From contig NC_080548.1 of NCBI RefSeq assembly GCF_028640845.1, positions 12,295,814-12,359,813 on the forward strand: a stretch of DNA of 64,000 nucleotides, read 5' to 3'. This document shows positions 10,140 through 21,053 of the stretch, piece after piece. The notes beneath the pieces were generated by a model. That model ran no database searches. It saw only the letters and a list, made by a program, of their open reading frames with translations, and was not told the origin of the DNA. The position numbers and the translations under genes were made by a program. Position 1 is the stretch's first letter. Every line of letters begins with the position of its first letter. Source of the stretch: Ahaetulla prasina. Taxonomy: Eukaryota > Chordata > Lepidosauria > Squamata > Colubridae.

Positions 10140-10915
10140 TTAATTAAGCATGGCTTAAGATGGGAACCATCAAGAAAGATACAGAAGGTTTAATACTCGC
10201 TGCTCACAAGCACTACAAACTAATGCCATGAAAGCAAAAATACAAAAAACCACCAACAATCTAAAATTGACAAAATCAAAACTGTTTCACATTTAATATG
10301 TGAGTGCAGCAAAATTCGCAAACTGATTACAAAACTAGACATGACCGAGTTGTTAAACTAATCCACTGGTCATTATGTAAAAAATATGACTTACCTGTAT
10401 CTGAAAACTCATGGGAACATAAAAGTGGAAAAAGTTGTTGAAAATGAGAAGATGAAGATCTTGTGGGACTTTCTAATATAGACGGATCGTCATTTAGAAC
10501 ACAACACGCCAGATATCACAGTTGTGGAAAACCGAAGCATACAATACAATGCCAGAGTCGAAGAAAAAGAACTGGAAAAAAATCACGAAATATCACTACC
10601 TGGCCATCGAAACTACCCAATTATGGATGAAACATGTAATAGCGATACCCGTTGTCATCGGGACACTTGGCACCATGTCCAAGAATTTTATAAAATACAT
10701 CAAGAAATTGCAGCTTCCTGCAATAACACCAGCGGAACTGCAAAAAACTGCGCTACTTGGAACATCGTACATTTTTAAAAAATATTTGGTTGATACCTAG
10801 GAGGCTGGCAGCAACCCGTATCAACCATCAGTACCAGTCAATGGTGTTTGTGATACATTTTTAAATGTTCAGTTGACTGAGTTCCATGTTTAATGAATAA
10901 AAGAGATAATAATAA
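10140..10915 (+). mobile_element. R4/Dong-like LINE 3' end, degraded
   Basis: Broken frames on the + strand resemble the C-terminal endonuclease region of R4-group LINEs: DRHLEHNTPDITVVEN near 10480-10530 (PD motif), then IPVVIGTLGTMSKNF and ELQKTALLGTSYIFKK at 10640-10790. The 3' UTR ends in ATAATAATAA. Stops and frame changes make it a pseudogene; the clade assignment is from recalled motifs. Confidence 0.55.
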
Positions 10916-11334
10916 TAAAAGTACAGAATTTGACATGAATGGTTCTACAGACACTATGCTGGAAGCCATCAGCTGATGGGGACTCATCCACCAATCACAG
11001 TGCTGCTGGTTTTGGCAGATGGCTACACACGCTTGGTTAGCTATCAATTAAGACTCACCTTTGGCTTTGCTTCACGTTTTACCTGTGCAAGCTTGATCAG
11101 TTTGAAAAAAAATCATTGTAAACCCAGCTCAAAAGTTTCTCACAACCTTCTGGGCTTAGTGTTTACAATCCACAGTCTCTGAATGTTTGGTTTAGCTCTG
11201 CCACTGGCTAAAACAGACAGATTAGCATCATGGTTTAAGAACAGGGAATCACATTTGGAATTTGCAAGACATTTCACCTTCCATATGCAGTAGATGAATT
11301 GTACTTCCTACATCTTTTGTATATCTATAAGTAC

Positions 11335-11684
11335 TCCTCAGTTTAAAGACATTCGTTGAGCAATGAAATTACAACCAAAGGATCAGTCTTCACACTTATA
11401 ATTGTCATAGAATTCTCCAAAGTCACATGATCAAAATTCGGGGGCTTGCCAACCAGCATGCATTTCTTATAGTTGTAACATCCTGGCATCACGTGATTGC
11501 CATTTGCAACCTTCCTGGCTTAAGAACCAACCGTGTGATTCACTTAAGGGCAGTGATTCACTTAACAACCGTGGCAAAAAAAAAAGGTTGCAAAATCCAG
11601 CATCACTCACGTAACAGCCACTTTGCTTTAGCAACAGAAATTCCAGTCTCAGTTGTGGTTGTAACTCAAGGACTGCCTGTTCGG
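11335..11684 (+). mobile_element. Pogo-like MITE, 5' end degraded
   Basis: The 3' part is clear (TGATTCACTTAACAACCGTG, then GTAACTCAAGGACTGCCTGT). The 5' terminus is barely recognisable. Confidence 0.6.
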
Positions 11685-11704
11685 AATTAATCTGCTTTCT
11701 CACA

Positions 11705-11995
11705 TTTATGTCTTATGACTCTGGAACGAACTCCCCCCAGGACTTCGTCAACTTCCGGACCTCCGAACCTTCCGCCGCGAGCTTAAAACACATCTATTTA
11801 TTTGTGCAGGACTGGAGTAGATTTTAAATTTTATATTGGTTTTAATGGGTTCTATTATTTATATGGTTTTTTAAAAAAATTGGGCCATGTAGAATAAGCT
11901 TTTTAACTGTTATTTTATTCTGTATTTATATGTATTTTTATTTGCCTGTGAACCGCCCTGAGTCCCTAGGGAGATAGGGCGGTATATAAATATGA

Positions 11996-12054
<59 letters not shown>

Positions 12055-12055
12055 G
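11705..12055 (+). mobile_element. L2-group LINE 3' end
   Basis: The + strand encodes the end of the L2-type reverse transcriptase (WNELPP.LRQLPDLRTFRREL pattern, damaged), then a 3' UTR with ACCGCCCTGAGTCCCTAGGG and a terminal (AAAT)n tail (about 11995-12053). Confidence 0.75.
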
Positions 12056-12499
12056 TGTCACACAACACACGGTGCTACTGAAAAGAACCCATGATTAAAA
12101 ATAAATAAAGCTTCCAGAGGTTTGTAAATGCCAAAGATTATACAGGTAGTCCTCGACTTACGACCGCAATTGAGCCCAATGTTTCCATGGTTAAGCGAGA
12201 TAGTTGAGTTTTGCCCCATTTTACGACCTTTCTTGCCACAGTTGTTAAATGAATCACCGCAGCTGTTCAGTCAGTAAGAAGGATTGTTAAGTAAATCTGG
12301 CTTTCCCGCTGACTTTGCTTGTCAGAAGATCACAAAACCTGGATCCCATGACCCTGGGGCACTGCAACCATATATGAGCCAGTTGCCAAGCACCCAAATT
12401 TTGATCACATGATTGTGGGGATGCTGCAACGGTCGTAAGTGTGAAAAACGGTTCCTTTTCTTCAGTGCCGTTGTAATTTTGAACAGTCATGAAATAAAC

Positions 12500-13268
12500 C
12501 AGTGGTCACCAACTGGTGGTCCGCGGACCACTGGTGGTCCAAAGGAAAATTATTTGCATTTTTTATATTTATATTTATGTTATATTTAAATCAGGGGCCC
12601 TCAAACTACAGCCCCTGGGACAGATACGTGCAATGAACATTTGTGTTGCTGCAGAGAATTTCCCCCTTCGGGGTCTTTTTGTGCGGGTCGGAGGGGGGCA
12701 GAAATTCTGAATTGGGGTCTGCTTCAGCCTCCTAGTGTGGGGCTTTGGGTGAAGGCTGGAGGGAAGTGCTGCTGGTGGCGAAGAGGTGGAGGACCTTGTT
12801 CCAGTGGGACTGCATCAAGGCCTGGAACTGGCTGACCATCTCAGCCAGCTGAGCCTCCAGGCGCCTCTACTTGGCCTTGCACTCCCACAGGTCTTCCCTC
12901 TGCTTGGAAAGACTATGCTCATAATCCTCAGTGAGGTGCTTCTACTGAGAGTCCTTTTCGGTCAGATCCAATTTGAACTGAGCTGTTTTGCCAACTCTTT
13001 CTCGTAGTAGCTGCTTAGCTCCAACAACTGCTTCCTGTTGGAGCACTAAGGAGCCCGAGCGGGCAGGCGAGGAGTGGCTGGGAGGTGAGGGGAGTAGAGG
13101 CTGGCGAGGTGCCCCTTGACGTGAGTGACACCGAGTTGGCCACACCCACCCAGTCACATGATTACCTAGCCACGCCCACCCAGCCGGTCATTAGGCAGAT
13201 CATAGATCCGCGGGATTTTAAAATGTGAATTTAGTGGTCCCTGAGGTCCAAAAGATTGGTGACCCCTG
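12500..13268. mobile_element. hAT element carrying a gene-like fragment
   Basis: Ends CAGTGGTCACCAACTGG and ATTGGTGACCCCTG, exact 8-bp duplication AAATAAAC (12492-12499, 13269-13276). The middle carries a minus-strand coding-like stretch (12735-13060). Near 13120-13190 it has hAT-type GGCCACACCCACCCAGTCAC blocks seen in other elements here. Confidence 0.8.
12735..13060 (-). pseudogene. Captured coiled-coil gene fragment
   Basis: The minus strand in one frame gives charged, heptad-like peptide segments: QFKLDLTEKDSQ, then KHLTEDYEHSLSKQREDL, then RRLEAQLAEMVSQFQALMQ ending SHWNKVLHLFAT. Two TAG codons interrupt it (about 12942-12944 and 12867-12869). A second frame near 13000 reads LLELSSYYEKELAKQL, suggesting a frame change. 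The composition is unlike transposase or LINE proteins and looks like an exon of a host coiled-coil protein. The source gene is not recognised; chance coding is unlikely but possible. Confidence 0.5.
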
Positions 13269-13295
13269 AAATAAACTGTTGTACATTCGAGACAA

Positions 13296-13640
13296 CCGGT
13301 AACTGATTGAGTTGTGTGCTCACAACGCAGGAGTTTGCATGGCTGGTGGTTCAACGGCAACTGGTCAATAGACGCTGTTTTCAATCCTAACATGCCTCCA
13401 TCAGTCCATCTCCCGATGACTGAGAAGGTGTGGGAGTGAAGCCGCCCAAACTCTCCTTGAAGTTCAGAGGGGTAGATAGCAAGGGTTAATTCACACCTCA
13501 TTAAATTGTGCAAATTAGCAAGGATTAAAGCATCCCTAGACCACAAGTGTGAACAAGCCCAATCCGAAATGTGTTTTGCAAACACAACCCTTCGTGCCTG
13601 GATATTTGCGGCTTGCCCATCAAGAGGAGAAGAACACACT
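13296..13640. other. No gene recognised
   Basis: A minus-strand open frame covers 13166-13639, but it crosses a hAT terminus and MITE sequence and has no recognisable domain. Confidence 0.45.
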
Positions 13641-13871
13641 CACGGGCGACTGGTGTGGTGTTTTTTTTTCCTTTTCTTTGGCAATAAACAAAGCTTGAGG
13701 TTGAACTTCAAAGGATTGCCGTTGTTGTGATAAGGAGGGGAGCCTTCAAAGCTGCTCACGGGGGTGGGGGGGAAAGGGTGTAAGTGGGTTGCCCACCCAA
13801 TCAACGTTGCAAGAGATTTGATCCCTCGCTGATTTTTTCCCATGTCAATTCTGATATGTAAGACGGTGGGG

Positions 13872-13875
<4 letters not shown>

Positions 13876-13922
<47 letters not shown>
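13876..13922. repeat. (TG)n microsatellite
   Basis: About 22 perfect TG units. Confidence 0.95.
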
Positions 13923-13926
<4 letters not shown>

Positions 13927-14407
13927 TTTGGCTGACACAACAGTACACCACAGAATTGTGCTGCTGGTCCATCAAACCCCCAAGATTCATATTATTCACA
14001 CCTAAAAGAGACCATCCCCTATTTGGCAACCCATTTTCCAACTAATACATTTTATAAAAAGGCATAGCCTACATCTCACAAAAGCTTGTTCCTTTTCCTA
14101 AAATATATCAGCTGAAAGCCACCTTTGCCTCCAGTGCTACCAATTTTCCGCGACCATAAACTGGCACACTTCTCCTTCATTGTTTAATCCACCATAGTAA
14201 CAATAACCGCTGGAAAGGACTTTAGGGGTCATCTAGTCCAACCCCCTGCTCACACAGAAGATCTGTACTATTTCTGATGAATGGCTATCCAGCCTCATCT
14301 TAAAAGCACCCGGTAATGGAGCACCCACAATTTCTGAAGGGACCTTGGAGGTCTTCTAGTCCAACCCCCTGCTTAGGCAGGAAACCCTACACCACTTCAG
14401 ACAAATT

Positions 14408-14735
14408 CGAACCTTTCGCCGCGAGCTTAAAACACATCTATTTATTTGCGCAGGACTGGACTAGAATTTTGCGCAGGACTGGACTAGAATTTTGCACAGG
14501 ACTGGACTAGAATTTTGCGCAGGACTGGACTAGAATTTTAAATTTGGTTTTAACGGGGTTTTATTATTTTTATTGCAATTTTTAATATTCGGCCTTATTT
14601 AATAAGTTTTTTAAATTGGTGTTTTATTTTCTATTTATATGTGTGTTTTTATTAGGCTGTAAACCGCCCTGAGTCCCTCGGGAGATAGGGCGGTATAAAA
14701 ATGTGATTAAATAAATAAATAAATAAATAAAAATG
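14408..14735 (+). mobile_element. L2-group LINE 3' end inside CR1
   Basis: Encodes RRELKTHLFICAGLD-like residues, then a UTR with ACCGCCCTGAGTCCCTCGGG and an (AAAT)n tail. It interrupts CR1 between ACAAAT and AATGG. Confidence 0.75.
14448..14539. repeat. Four-copy 23-bp tandem repeat
   Basis: Unit GCGCAGGACTGGACTAGAAT plus TTT repeats four times with one substitution, covering the stop-codon region of the L2 reading frame. Confidence 0.95.
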
Positions 14736-15378
14736 GTTATCCAATATCTTCTTCAAAACTTCAAGTGTTGGAGCATTCACAACTTCTGGAGGGAAGTTGT
14801 TCCGCTGATTAATTGTTCTCACTGTTAGGAATGTTTTCCTTAGTTCTAGGTTGCTTCTCTCCTTGATTAGTTTCCATCCATTTTTTTTTAGGACAGCCCA
14901 GTAACTCTGGGCAGCTTGAGTGCAACAGGGTGCAAAGTGGATGGAGCCACCCCTTTTCTCTTTCTTCTACTTTTCTCTTTCTTTTGCAGCATTACCCTTT
15001 CCCTTTTTCCCTTCTTTCATTTCTCCCTTTCATTTTCCCTTCTTTCTCCTTCTCCATATTGTAAGTGAAAGAAATCATTTAATTGCCTGCAAGGAGAGGT
15101 TTGAATAGTCGTCCCCCGAGGTCTGTATGATACAAGTGGTCTCATTTTGCTACCAAGCTGATCTCTGGTGCGCAGGTGGGAGAGACCATCCCTGGGAAGC
15201 GATCAAGATTGTTAGTGATGGAAACTGAAGAACAAACCTGCTCCTTGAAAAATTTCTAATACTAGAAGAATAGAGTCAGTCAGGATAAACTGTTCACAGT
15301 TTATTTATCCGAGTGGCATTAGTTTGCACGACATGATAACCCTCTACTCAAATAAATCTTTAGCATGTTAGCCACCAA

Positions 15379-15545
15379 GAGCCAGTTTGGTGTAATAGTG
15401 AAGGAACTAGGTTAGAAACTGGGAGGCTGTGAGTTCTAGTCCCGCCTTAGGGACAAAGCCAGTTGGGTGACCTTGGGCCAGTCACTCTCTCTAAGCCCTG
15501 GGAGGAAGTCAAGGGCAAACCACTTCTGAAAAACGTTGCTAGTCC
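15379..15545 (+). mobile_element. tRNA-derived CORE-SINE
   Basis: GAGCCAGTTTGGTGTAATAG head, B-box-like GAGTTCTAGTCCCG, then the core block GTGACCTTGGGCCAGTCACT, which resembles the MIR core. Confidence 0.65.
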
Positions 15546-15578
15546 AGGCAGCTGTCAGAAGTAGAGACTGACTTGAAG

Positions 15579-15710
<132 letters not shown>

Positions 15711-15839
15711 TAGCCATTAGGTTCATAAGAGAGGTTGTTAAATGTGCTGTTTAAATGCCTCTTGTGAATACATTTAACTGATCTTGGTCCAATCTCTGAG
15801 GTCATCTTATCCAACCCACTGCAAAAGACAGGGAGGTAG

Positions 15840-16043
15840 ATTTTTAATTTTTTTAAAATTACAGTAAAGCTTATTATAAGATAGTAATCATTTTAATTAA
15901 AGCTTATTACAAGATAAAATATAAATACAAACAAAAATTGAGAAAGAAAGAAAGATGGAAAGAAAGAAAGAAAATGGAAAGAATGATTGAAAGAAATGGA
16001 ACAAAAGAAAGAAAAAAGAAAGTTGGAAAAAAGTTGGAACGAA

Positions 16044-16095
<52 letters not shown>

Positions 16096-16400
16096 AAATG
16101 GAAAGAATGTTGGAAAGAAAGATGGAAATATAAAAAGGAAAAGGGAAAAAAAGTAGTGACTTCCAACTTTTTCAGTGGCATAGAAGACAAAAAAAACCAC
16201 AGTCTTAACCTTTTGCCTTACTTTTCTAAATATTTCAAGCTATTTCTATAACTGCAAAATCAATCTAATGATTAAAACTTAAAATTAGAGTTTTATTTCC
16301 CCACCCCCCAGTTTCAAGTACAAAATCCAGATGTGGTTTCCAACTGGAAACAAAGCTAGATAAATTCTTGTCCCTAAACCTTCTTGACAAGTCACTTGTC
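15840..16400 (-). repeat. Unnamed dispersed repeat with (GAAA)n, copy 1
   Basis: Shares scattered blocks in order with 25380-26230 (CCTTTTG.TT.A, ATTTCTATAAC, GTACAAA.TCCA...GTGGTTTCCA, GGAAAC.AA.CTAGATAA). A (GAAA)n array occupies about 16039-16096. Possibly a LINE 3' region in reverse; the family is not identified. Confidence 0.5.
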
Positions 16401-16875
16401 CAGATGCTGGAAGACCTCTAAGGGAAGGGAAGTCCACTTTCTCTCTCGGATTTTGATTTCACGGCTGAACTATTTTTACTGTTTTGAAAGTTTTGCTCAA
16501 CATTAATCTGGAATTCGCTTTCTGGTAACTTAAGCCTTTTATTCGGTGCCCTGACGACAAGGAACAGGTCACGGCCTTAAGCTTTCCAGATGTGCAGGAG
16601 ATAACAATACCCTGACATTTAGTAAAATGTCTCTTTCTCCTTTTGGGTTTTTTTTTTCTCTCTCTTACAAATGAAGCCATATGCAAATGATTTACCTTTC
16701 CCAGGACTGAAATTCACCAGAGCTATCAGGATAAAGAGGAAGCTTCTTAAAAGGGAGCTATCCAGTATCAACCTGTTCTCGATTGGCCCAAATTCGTCCC
16801 ACTTTCTAAAGTTTTTTCTTTTCCCCAACCCTGTACCTTAGCCTCTGAGTCCAAACGAGGAAAGGACGATGGGAG
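16401..16875. other. No gene recognised
   Basis: AT-rich sequence with homopolymers. Nothing I can support. Confidence 0.45.
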
Positions 16876-17149
16876 CAGTGGTGGGTTTCAATTTTTTTTA
16901 CTACCGGTTCTGTGGGTGTGGCTTTGTGGGCATGGCAGGAGAAGGATACTATAAAATCTCCATTCCCTTCCCAATCCAGGGGAAGGATACTGCAAAATCC
17001 CCATTTTCTCCCAGTCAGCTACGACTTGGGAGGCAGAGAATAGATGGAGCCGGGCCAGTCAGCATTTTTACTACTGATTCTCTGAACTACTCAAAATTTC
17101 CGCTACCGGTTCTTCAGAACTGGTCAGAACCTGCTGAAACCAACCTCTG
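16876..17149 (+). mobile_element. hAT element, CAGTGGTGGGTTTCA family
   Basis: Ends CAGTGGTGGGTTTCA / GCTGAAACCAACCTCTG with an exact duplication GATGGGAG (16868-16875, 17150-17157). Contains TACTACCGGTTCTGTGGG and AAGGATACTGCAAAATCCCC blocks. Confidence 0.9.
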
Positions 17150-17543
17150 GATGGGAGGTGTATTTTTATGGATGACCAGAAAAGGGCTTAATTTCTAATG
17201 ATTTATCCTGGCAATGAAGTATTTATCCTTTCATGGATTTTTAATTCATTTTAGTTATTATTAAATGCATATGCTACCCGTCTCCCTCTGCAAAGTGACT
17301 GCACAGCGACTAGAGTTCAGATTGCAATCCTCTACTCCTCTATCTCCCCTGAAATAGCTAAGAATGACACAAAGACAAGATGGTATCAAACTCCAGATAT
17401 AAAAAACCATTAATGTTGTCATCCAACTTCTGGGACATTTTGGGCAGCAGAGGAAGCAAAGGTCTCTCCTGGAATTGGGGGTGGTTATATTGCATTGGGG
17501 GTGGGTATATTGCATATATTGGTATATGCACTGCTTCCCTTAT

Positions 17544-17893
17544 GGACGCAATGGCTCGGTGGCTAAGACGCTGAGCTTGTCGATTGGAAGGTCGGCAGTT
17601 CAGCGGTTCGAATCCCTAGTGCCGCGTAACAGGGTGAGCTCCCATTACTTGTCCCAGCTTCTGCCAACCTAGCAATTTGAAAGCCCGTAAAAAATGCAAG
17701 TAGCAAAATAGGGACCACCTTTGGTGGGAAGGGAACAGCGTTCTGTGCGCCTTTGGCATTGAGTCATGCCGGCCACATGACCATGGAGACGTCTTTGGAC
17801 AGTGCTGGCTCTTTGGCTTTGAAATGGAGATGAGCACCGCCCCCTAGAGTCAGAAACGACTAGCACATATGTGTGAAGGGAACCTTTACCTTT
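17544..17893 (+). mobile_element. tRNA SINE with L2-type tail, full length
   Basis: tRNA-like head with A box (TGGCTCGGTGGCTAAG) and B box (GGTTCGAATCC), a body with GGGACCACCTTTGGTGGGAA, and an L2-like tail (CACATATGTG..GGGAACCTTTACC). Five copies are present in the window. The head is SINE sequence, not a tRNA gene. Confidence 0.85.
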
Positions 17894-18473
17894 ATATTGC
17901 ATTTATCAAAAACCTGCTGTTTCTTACAGGCATCCCAACAAACCTCTAAAGGGCTGCGAGTTTGATTGGAGTTTGAAGCCTACCCCATCTTGACTTTTTT
18001 GCCCTTCTACTGCCCTGCAGGTCCTGGAGGGGAAGGTCTCCATTTCTTTCTGCAGATAAAAGTAAGGGACGTAAGTGCAATTCCAGAGAAGTTGTGCTCC
18101 ATAGCTTGGGAGAAAATGGGAGATTGTGCTCTTCTGCATGATTCCCATTAAGAAAATTGGGAGTTTTAATTTTTTTAATTATTCTTTTTATTAGAAATGT
18201 TTTAAAAAGATCAAAGAAAAATATGAAAAACACAGAAAACAAAAATGTAAAAAGATATAAAAATGAAATTGGGACTTTTAAAGAGGGAAGTTCCTTCTAA
18301 TCTTAGTGCCAGAACAGGTTTTGACCTAGAGCAGCAAATAGTTGAAACCACAACCATTTAAGACTTCTTCTTTTGACATTAAATTTGCAACCAATGGAAA
18401 CCTTTTCCCAGGGGCATTGTTAGCCCTTTGAGGTAGACCAGACAAGAAGCACAAATCAGAAGACTGAGACCAT
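17894..18473. other. No gene recognised
   Basis: Mostly AT-rich; no supported coding or repeat feature. Confidence 0.45.
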
Positions 18474-18902
18474 GGGTGGGCTGCTGGGGGTTTGCAGAGG
18501 TTCAGGAGACCCTCTAGCTAAGATTTTGTGCAGTTCGGAGAACCCCCAAATCCCACTCCTGGCTGGCCCCGCCCACCCTGCCCCTCTCCGCCCCTCCCAG
18601 GAGTCCCCACGCAGCCTGTTTTGGATGCAGGTAAGTGCAGGGCACGCACGGAGGCTCAGGGAAGGCGAAAAATGGGCCTATCGGAAGTTTGGGAAGGCAG
18701 AAATGTTTCCGGCTTCCAGAGGCCCTCTGGAGCCTGGGGAGGCCGTTTTTGCCCCTCCAGGAGGCTCGAAGAAAGCATCTGAAGCCCGAGGAGGGCAACA
18801 CACACACACCCACCATGGTGCAGGAGGCTGATTAGGCCACGGCTGGCCATGCCCACCCAGCAACCGGGCAGAGAACCCTTTGCTAAGGGGCAACCCATCA
18901 CT
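18474..18902 (-). mobile_element. Probable hAT element
   Basis: Reverse-orientation end CAGTGATGGGTTGCCCCTTA at 18902 and GAGGCTC/GGCCAC-rich interior like 399-1226 and 48571-49055. I could not read a clean duplication. Confidence 0.45.
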
Positions 18903-18905
18903 GCT

Positions 18906-19128
18906 CTTCTTCCTCCCAAAGTCATTCACCCAGACCATTACAGGCATGACACAACATTAAAGTTTTATTCCCTTTAGAAGCCTCCCTGCCATATTTTGTA
19001 TCACTATAAGTTTCAGGATAGCCTTCTAGGGTAGGCCCACAAAGAACGCTCTGCAGTAATCTAACCACAACGTAAGCAGGCACGGTTCATTGTTGCAAAT
19101 CCGTTGAATTAAGATAGAGGACTTGGCA
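18906..19128 (-). mobile_element. Divergent L2-like LINE fragment (inverted copy of 1-218)
   Basis: Reverse complement matches 1-218 nearly base for base over long runs (e.g. AACCGTGCCTGCTTACGTTG). The hAT at 18474-18902 abuts its internal edge. Confidence 0.65.
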
Positions 19129-20337
19129 GTACAGTTAGATCCAGTTATGATCGCCAACCAAGAGCAAAATCTCAGAAGGAAGGCTTCAAATAAATTACAT
19201 GAAAACCTGTTCGTCGTTAATTTCCTTATTTATTAGGATTTGCTAAGTTGGTAATTGCCTCCCTCTATACCCACACATATGCATATTTGTTTCACTTGAC
19301 AAAAAGAGGGAGCAGTTTCACTTGTCATAATTTTCACTTCCATGGTAAACAGGATGGGTGGTTAGATATTCCAAATGTGTATGTGTTTTAAAGTATTTAT
19401 GTATTTTAAACATCTCTAATTCATTCCTTAAGCAAACATGTTCCGAAGGCAACATAGTTGATCTTTAAAAAAAAAAAGGCAGAATGTACCTACAGGATTA
19501 TATTCTAAAAGAAACTTTTCAAAGAAAAAAAAAAACCAACAACCAAGAGGACGGAAGAGAAAAACAAACTAAGTACGTAAAAGTTCTTTAAAAATCAGAT
19601 GTCTGCCACTTCAAGGCAACAGAAAAGGGGGCTTGTGCCCAGATCAAGACAGTAATTTGAAAAAACCTCTCAGATAATAATCCTCTTCATTATATAATAT
19701 TAGTTGATAACCTGGCATTGCCCGGGTATTTATTTATCCCAGTCCTGTATTAGACAGGGAGAGCAACTTCACCCTGAGCCCTGATTTCAGTGAGAATTAA
19801 ATTAGTTAAAAATATTCTCCCTGCACCCCCAGAAGTGTCAAGTAAAATGATGCCACTTTGTTGTTTTGCTAGCTGATCCATGATCATTTGGTATACTTTT
19901 TTCTGATCTTGGTTTTATTGATCATGGCCATACATTTGTCCTCAAGAATAATCAAAGCCTTGTTGAAAATGTCCAGACCAAATGTAATTTCTAATGTTGG
20001 ATTTTCCCCCTTACCAGAGGGAGCCCCCTTGTGGAGTACTGTGAAGCCGTTACCGTGGCAACTCCACTGTGCTGTACGGTAGGAGCCATTTTACGGCAGT
20101 ACAGTAAAAACCCTTTTAAGGCACAACAGGCTGTATGTTAACAGAACACCCCCCCCACCCGAGGGGTGTTAGGGGTGTCTTACCCCCACAGTATTTTTTC
20201 CAGAGAGTAAGTCATCTGTGTACCAAGTTTGGTTGAAATTGCTCAAGGTGTTCCAACTGGCCCTTACCTTGGAAAAGGTGGCTTTAGAAAAGACCTTATA
20301 GAACAGCATTTTTCAAACTTGGCCCCTTTAAGATTTT
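19129..20337. other. No gene; one unclassified repeat-like part
   Basis: 19690-20290 begins ACCTGGCATTGCCCGGGTAT and includes GTACCAAGTTTGGTTGAAAT, which has the feel of a dispersed repeat but was not assigned. The rest is AT-rich with no ORF of interest. Confidence 0.4.
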
Positions 20338-20600
20338 TTTTTTAAATTTACATTTATATCTCGCCCTTCTCCAAAGACTCAGGGCGGCTTACAGTGTATA
20401 AGGCAATAGTCTCATTCTATTTGTATATTTACAAAGTCAACTTATTGCCCCCCCAAAAATCTGGGTCCTCATTTTACCTACCTTATAAAGAATAGAAGGC
20501 TGAGTCAACCTTGGGCCTGGTGGGGCTTGAACCTGCAGTAATTGCAGGCTGCTGTGTTTTAATAACAGGCTTCTTATAGCCTGAGCCACCACGGCCCTGA
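20338..20600 (-). mobile_element. tRNA SINE with GCCCTGAGT-type tail
   Basis: The minus strand reads GGGCCGTGGTGGCTCAGGCT, a B-box-like GGTTCAAGCCCC, the GTTGACTCAGCCTTC block also found in the Sauria-type SINE, then GCCGCCCTGAGTCTTTGG. Confidence 0.65.
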
Positions 20601-20780
20601 GCACATCAACTCCCAGAATTCCCCAACCTCTGCATGCTGGGAGTTGAAGTCCATCCATCTTAAAGCATTGCTGCCTGGGAATTCTGGGAACTGAAGTCTA
20701 TCTTTCTTAAAACATGATGGTTGGGGAATTCTGGAAATTGAAGTCCGCACATCTTAAAGGCGCTAGCTTTGAAAAGCAGT
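20601..20780. repeat. Degenerate tandem of palindromic-MITE arms
   Basis: Three head-to-tail or inverted segments containing GGAATTCTGG..TTGAAGTC and ATCTTAAA(G/A), diverged from the main family. Confidence 0.6.
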
Positions 20781-20956
20781 GCTCTGAGGGACTGAACATA
20801 GAGGAATTGTTGGCAGTTAAGAAGCAAAAAGAAAATTGCCTTCCAAAACTGACAGTTGTGTCCTTCTGGAGGCCTCTGAGATAGGCAGGTGGTATGATCC
20901 CAAAGGAATCAAATATCAAGTGCTTCATCTAGTGCTTCCTAGTGCTTCATCTAGCC

Positions 20957-21053
20957 CAGGAGTCTCCAATCTCGACAAGTTTAAGACTGGTGGACTTCAA
21001 CTCTGGGAGTTGAAGTCCACAAGTCTTAAAATTGCCAAGGTTGGAGACCCCTA
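20957..21053. mobile_element. Palindromic hAT MITE, shortened centre
   Basis: 97-bp copy from CAGGAGTCTCCAATCTCGAC to GGTTGGAGACCCCT. The stem centre is deleted (CTTCAACTCTGGGAGTTGAA). Confidence 0.75.

Larger units (their letters stand above)
12142..13295 (-). mobile_element. Pogo-like MITE, interrupted near one end
   Basis: Starts TACAGGTAGTCCTCGACTTA. The family sequence continues after the hAT insert as AAATAAACTGTTGTACATTCG (13269 on). About 350 bp of the MITE lies on the left and about 25 bp on the right. Confidence 0.7.
14196..14890 (-). mobile_element. Two adjacent CR1 3' ends, one interrupted
   Basis: GGGGTCATCTAGTCCAACCC (about 14227) and GACCTTGGAGGTCTTCTAGT (about 14342) are two copies of the CR1 3' terminal block in reverse. 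The second continues, after an L2 insertion, at 14736 with TGGTTATCCAATATCTTCTT and AACTTCTGGAGGGAAGTTGT. Confidence 0.75.

Noticed and set aside
13166..13639. 157-codon minus frame
   Set aside because: Spans a hAT end and MITE remnant; no domain, composition unremarkable.
17544..17620. tRNA-like A and B boxes considered as a tRNA gene
   Set aside because: The sequence continues into a SINE body and L2-type tail and recurs five times; no tRNA cloverleaf end.
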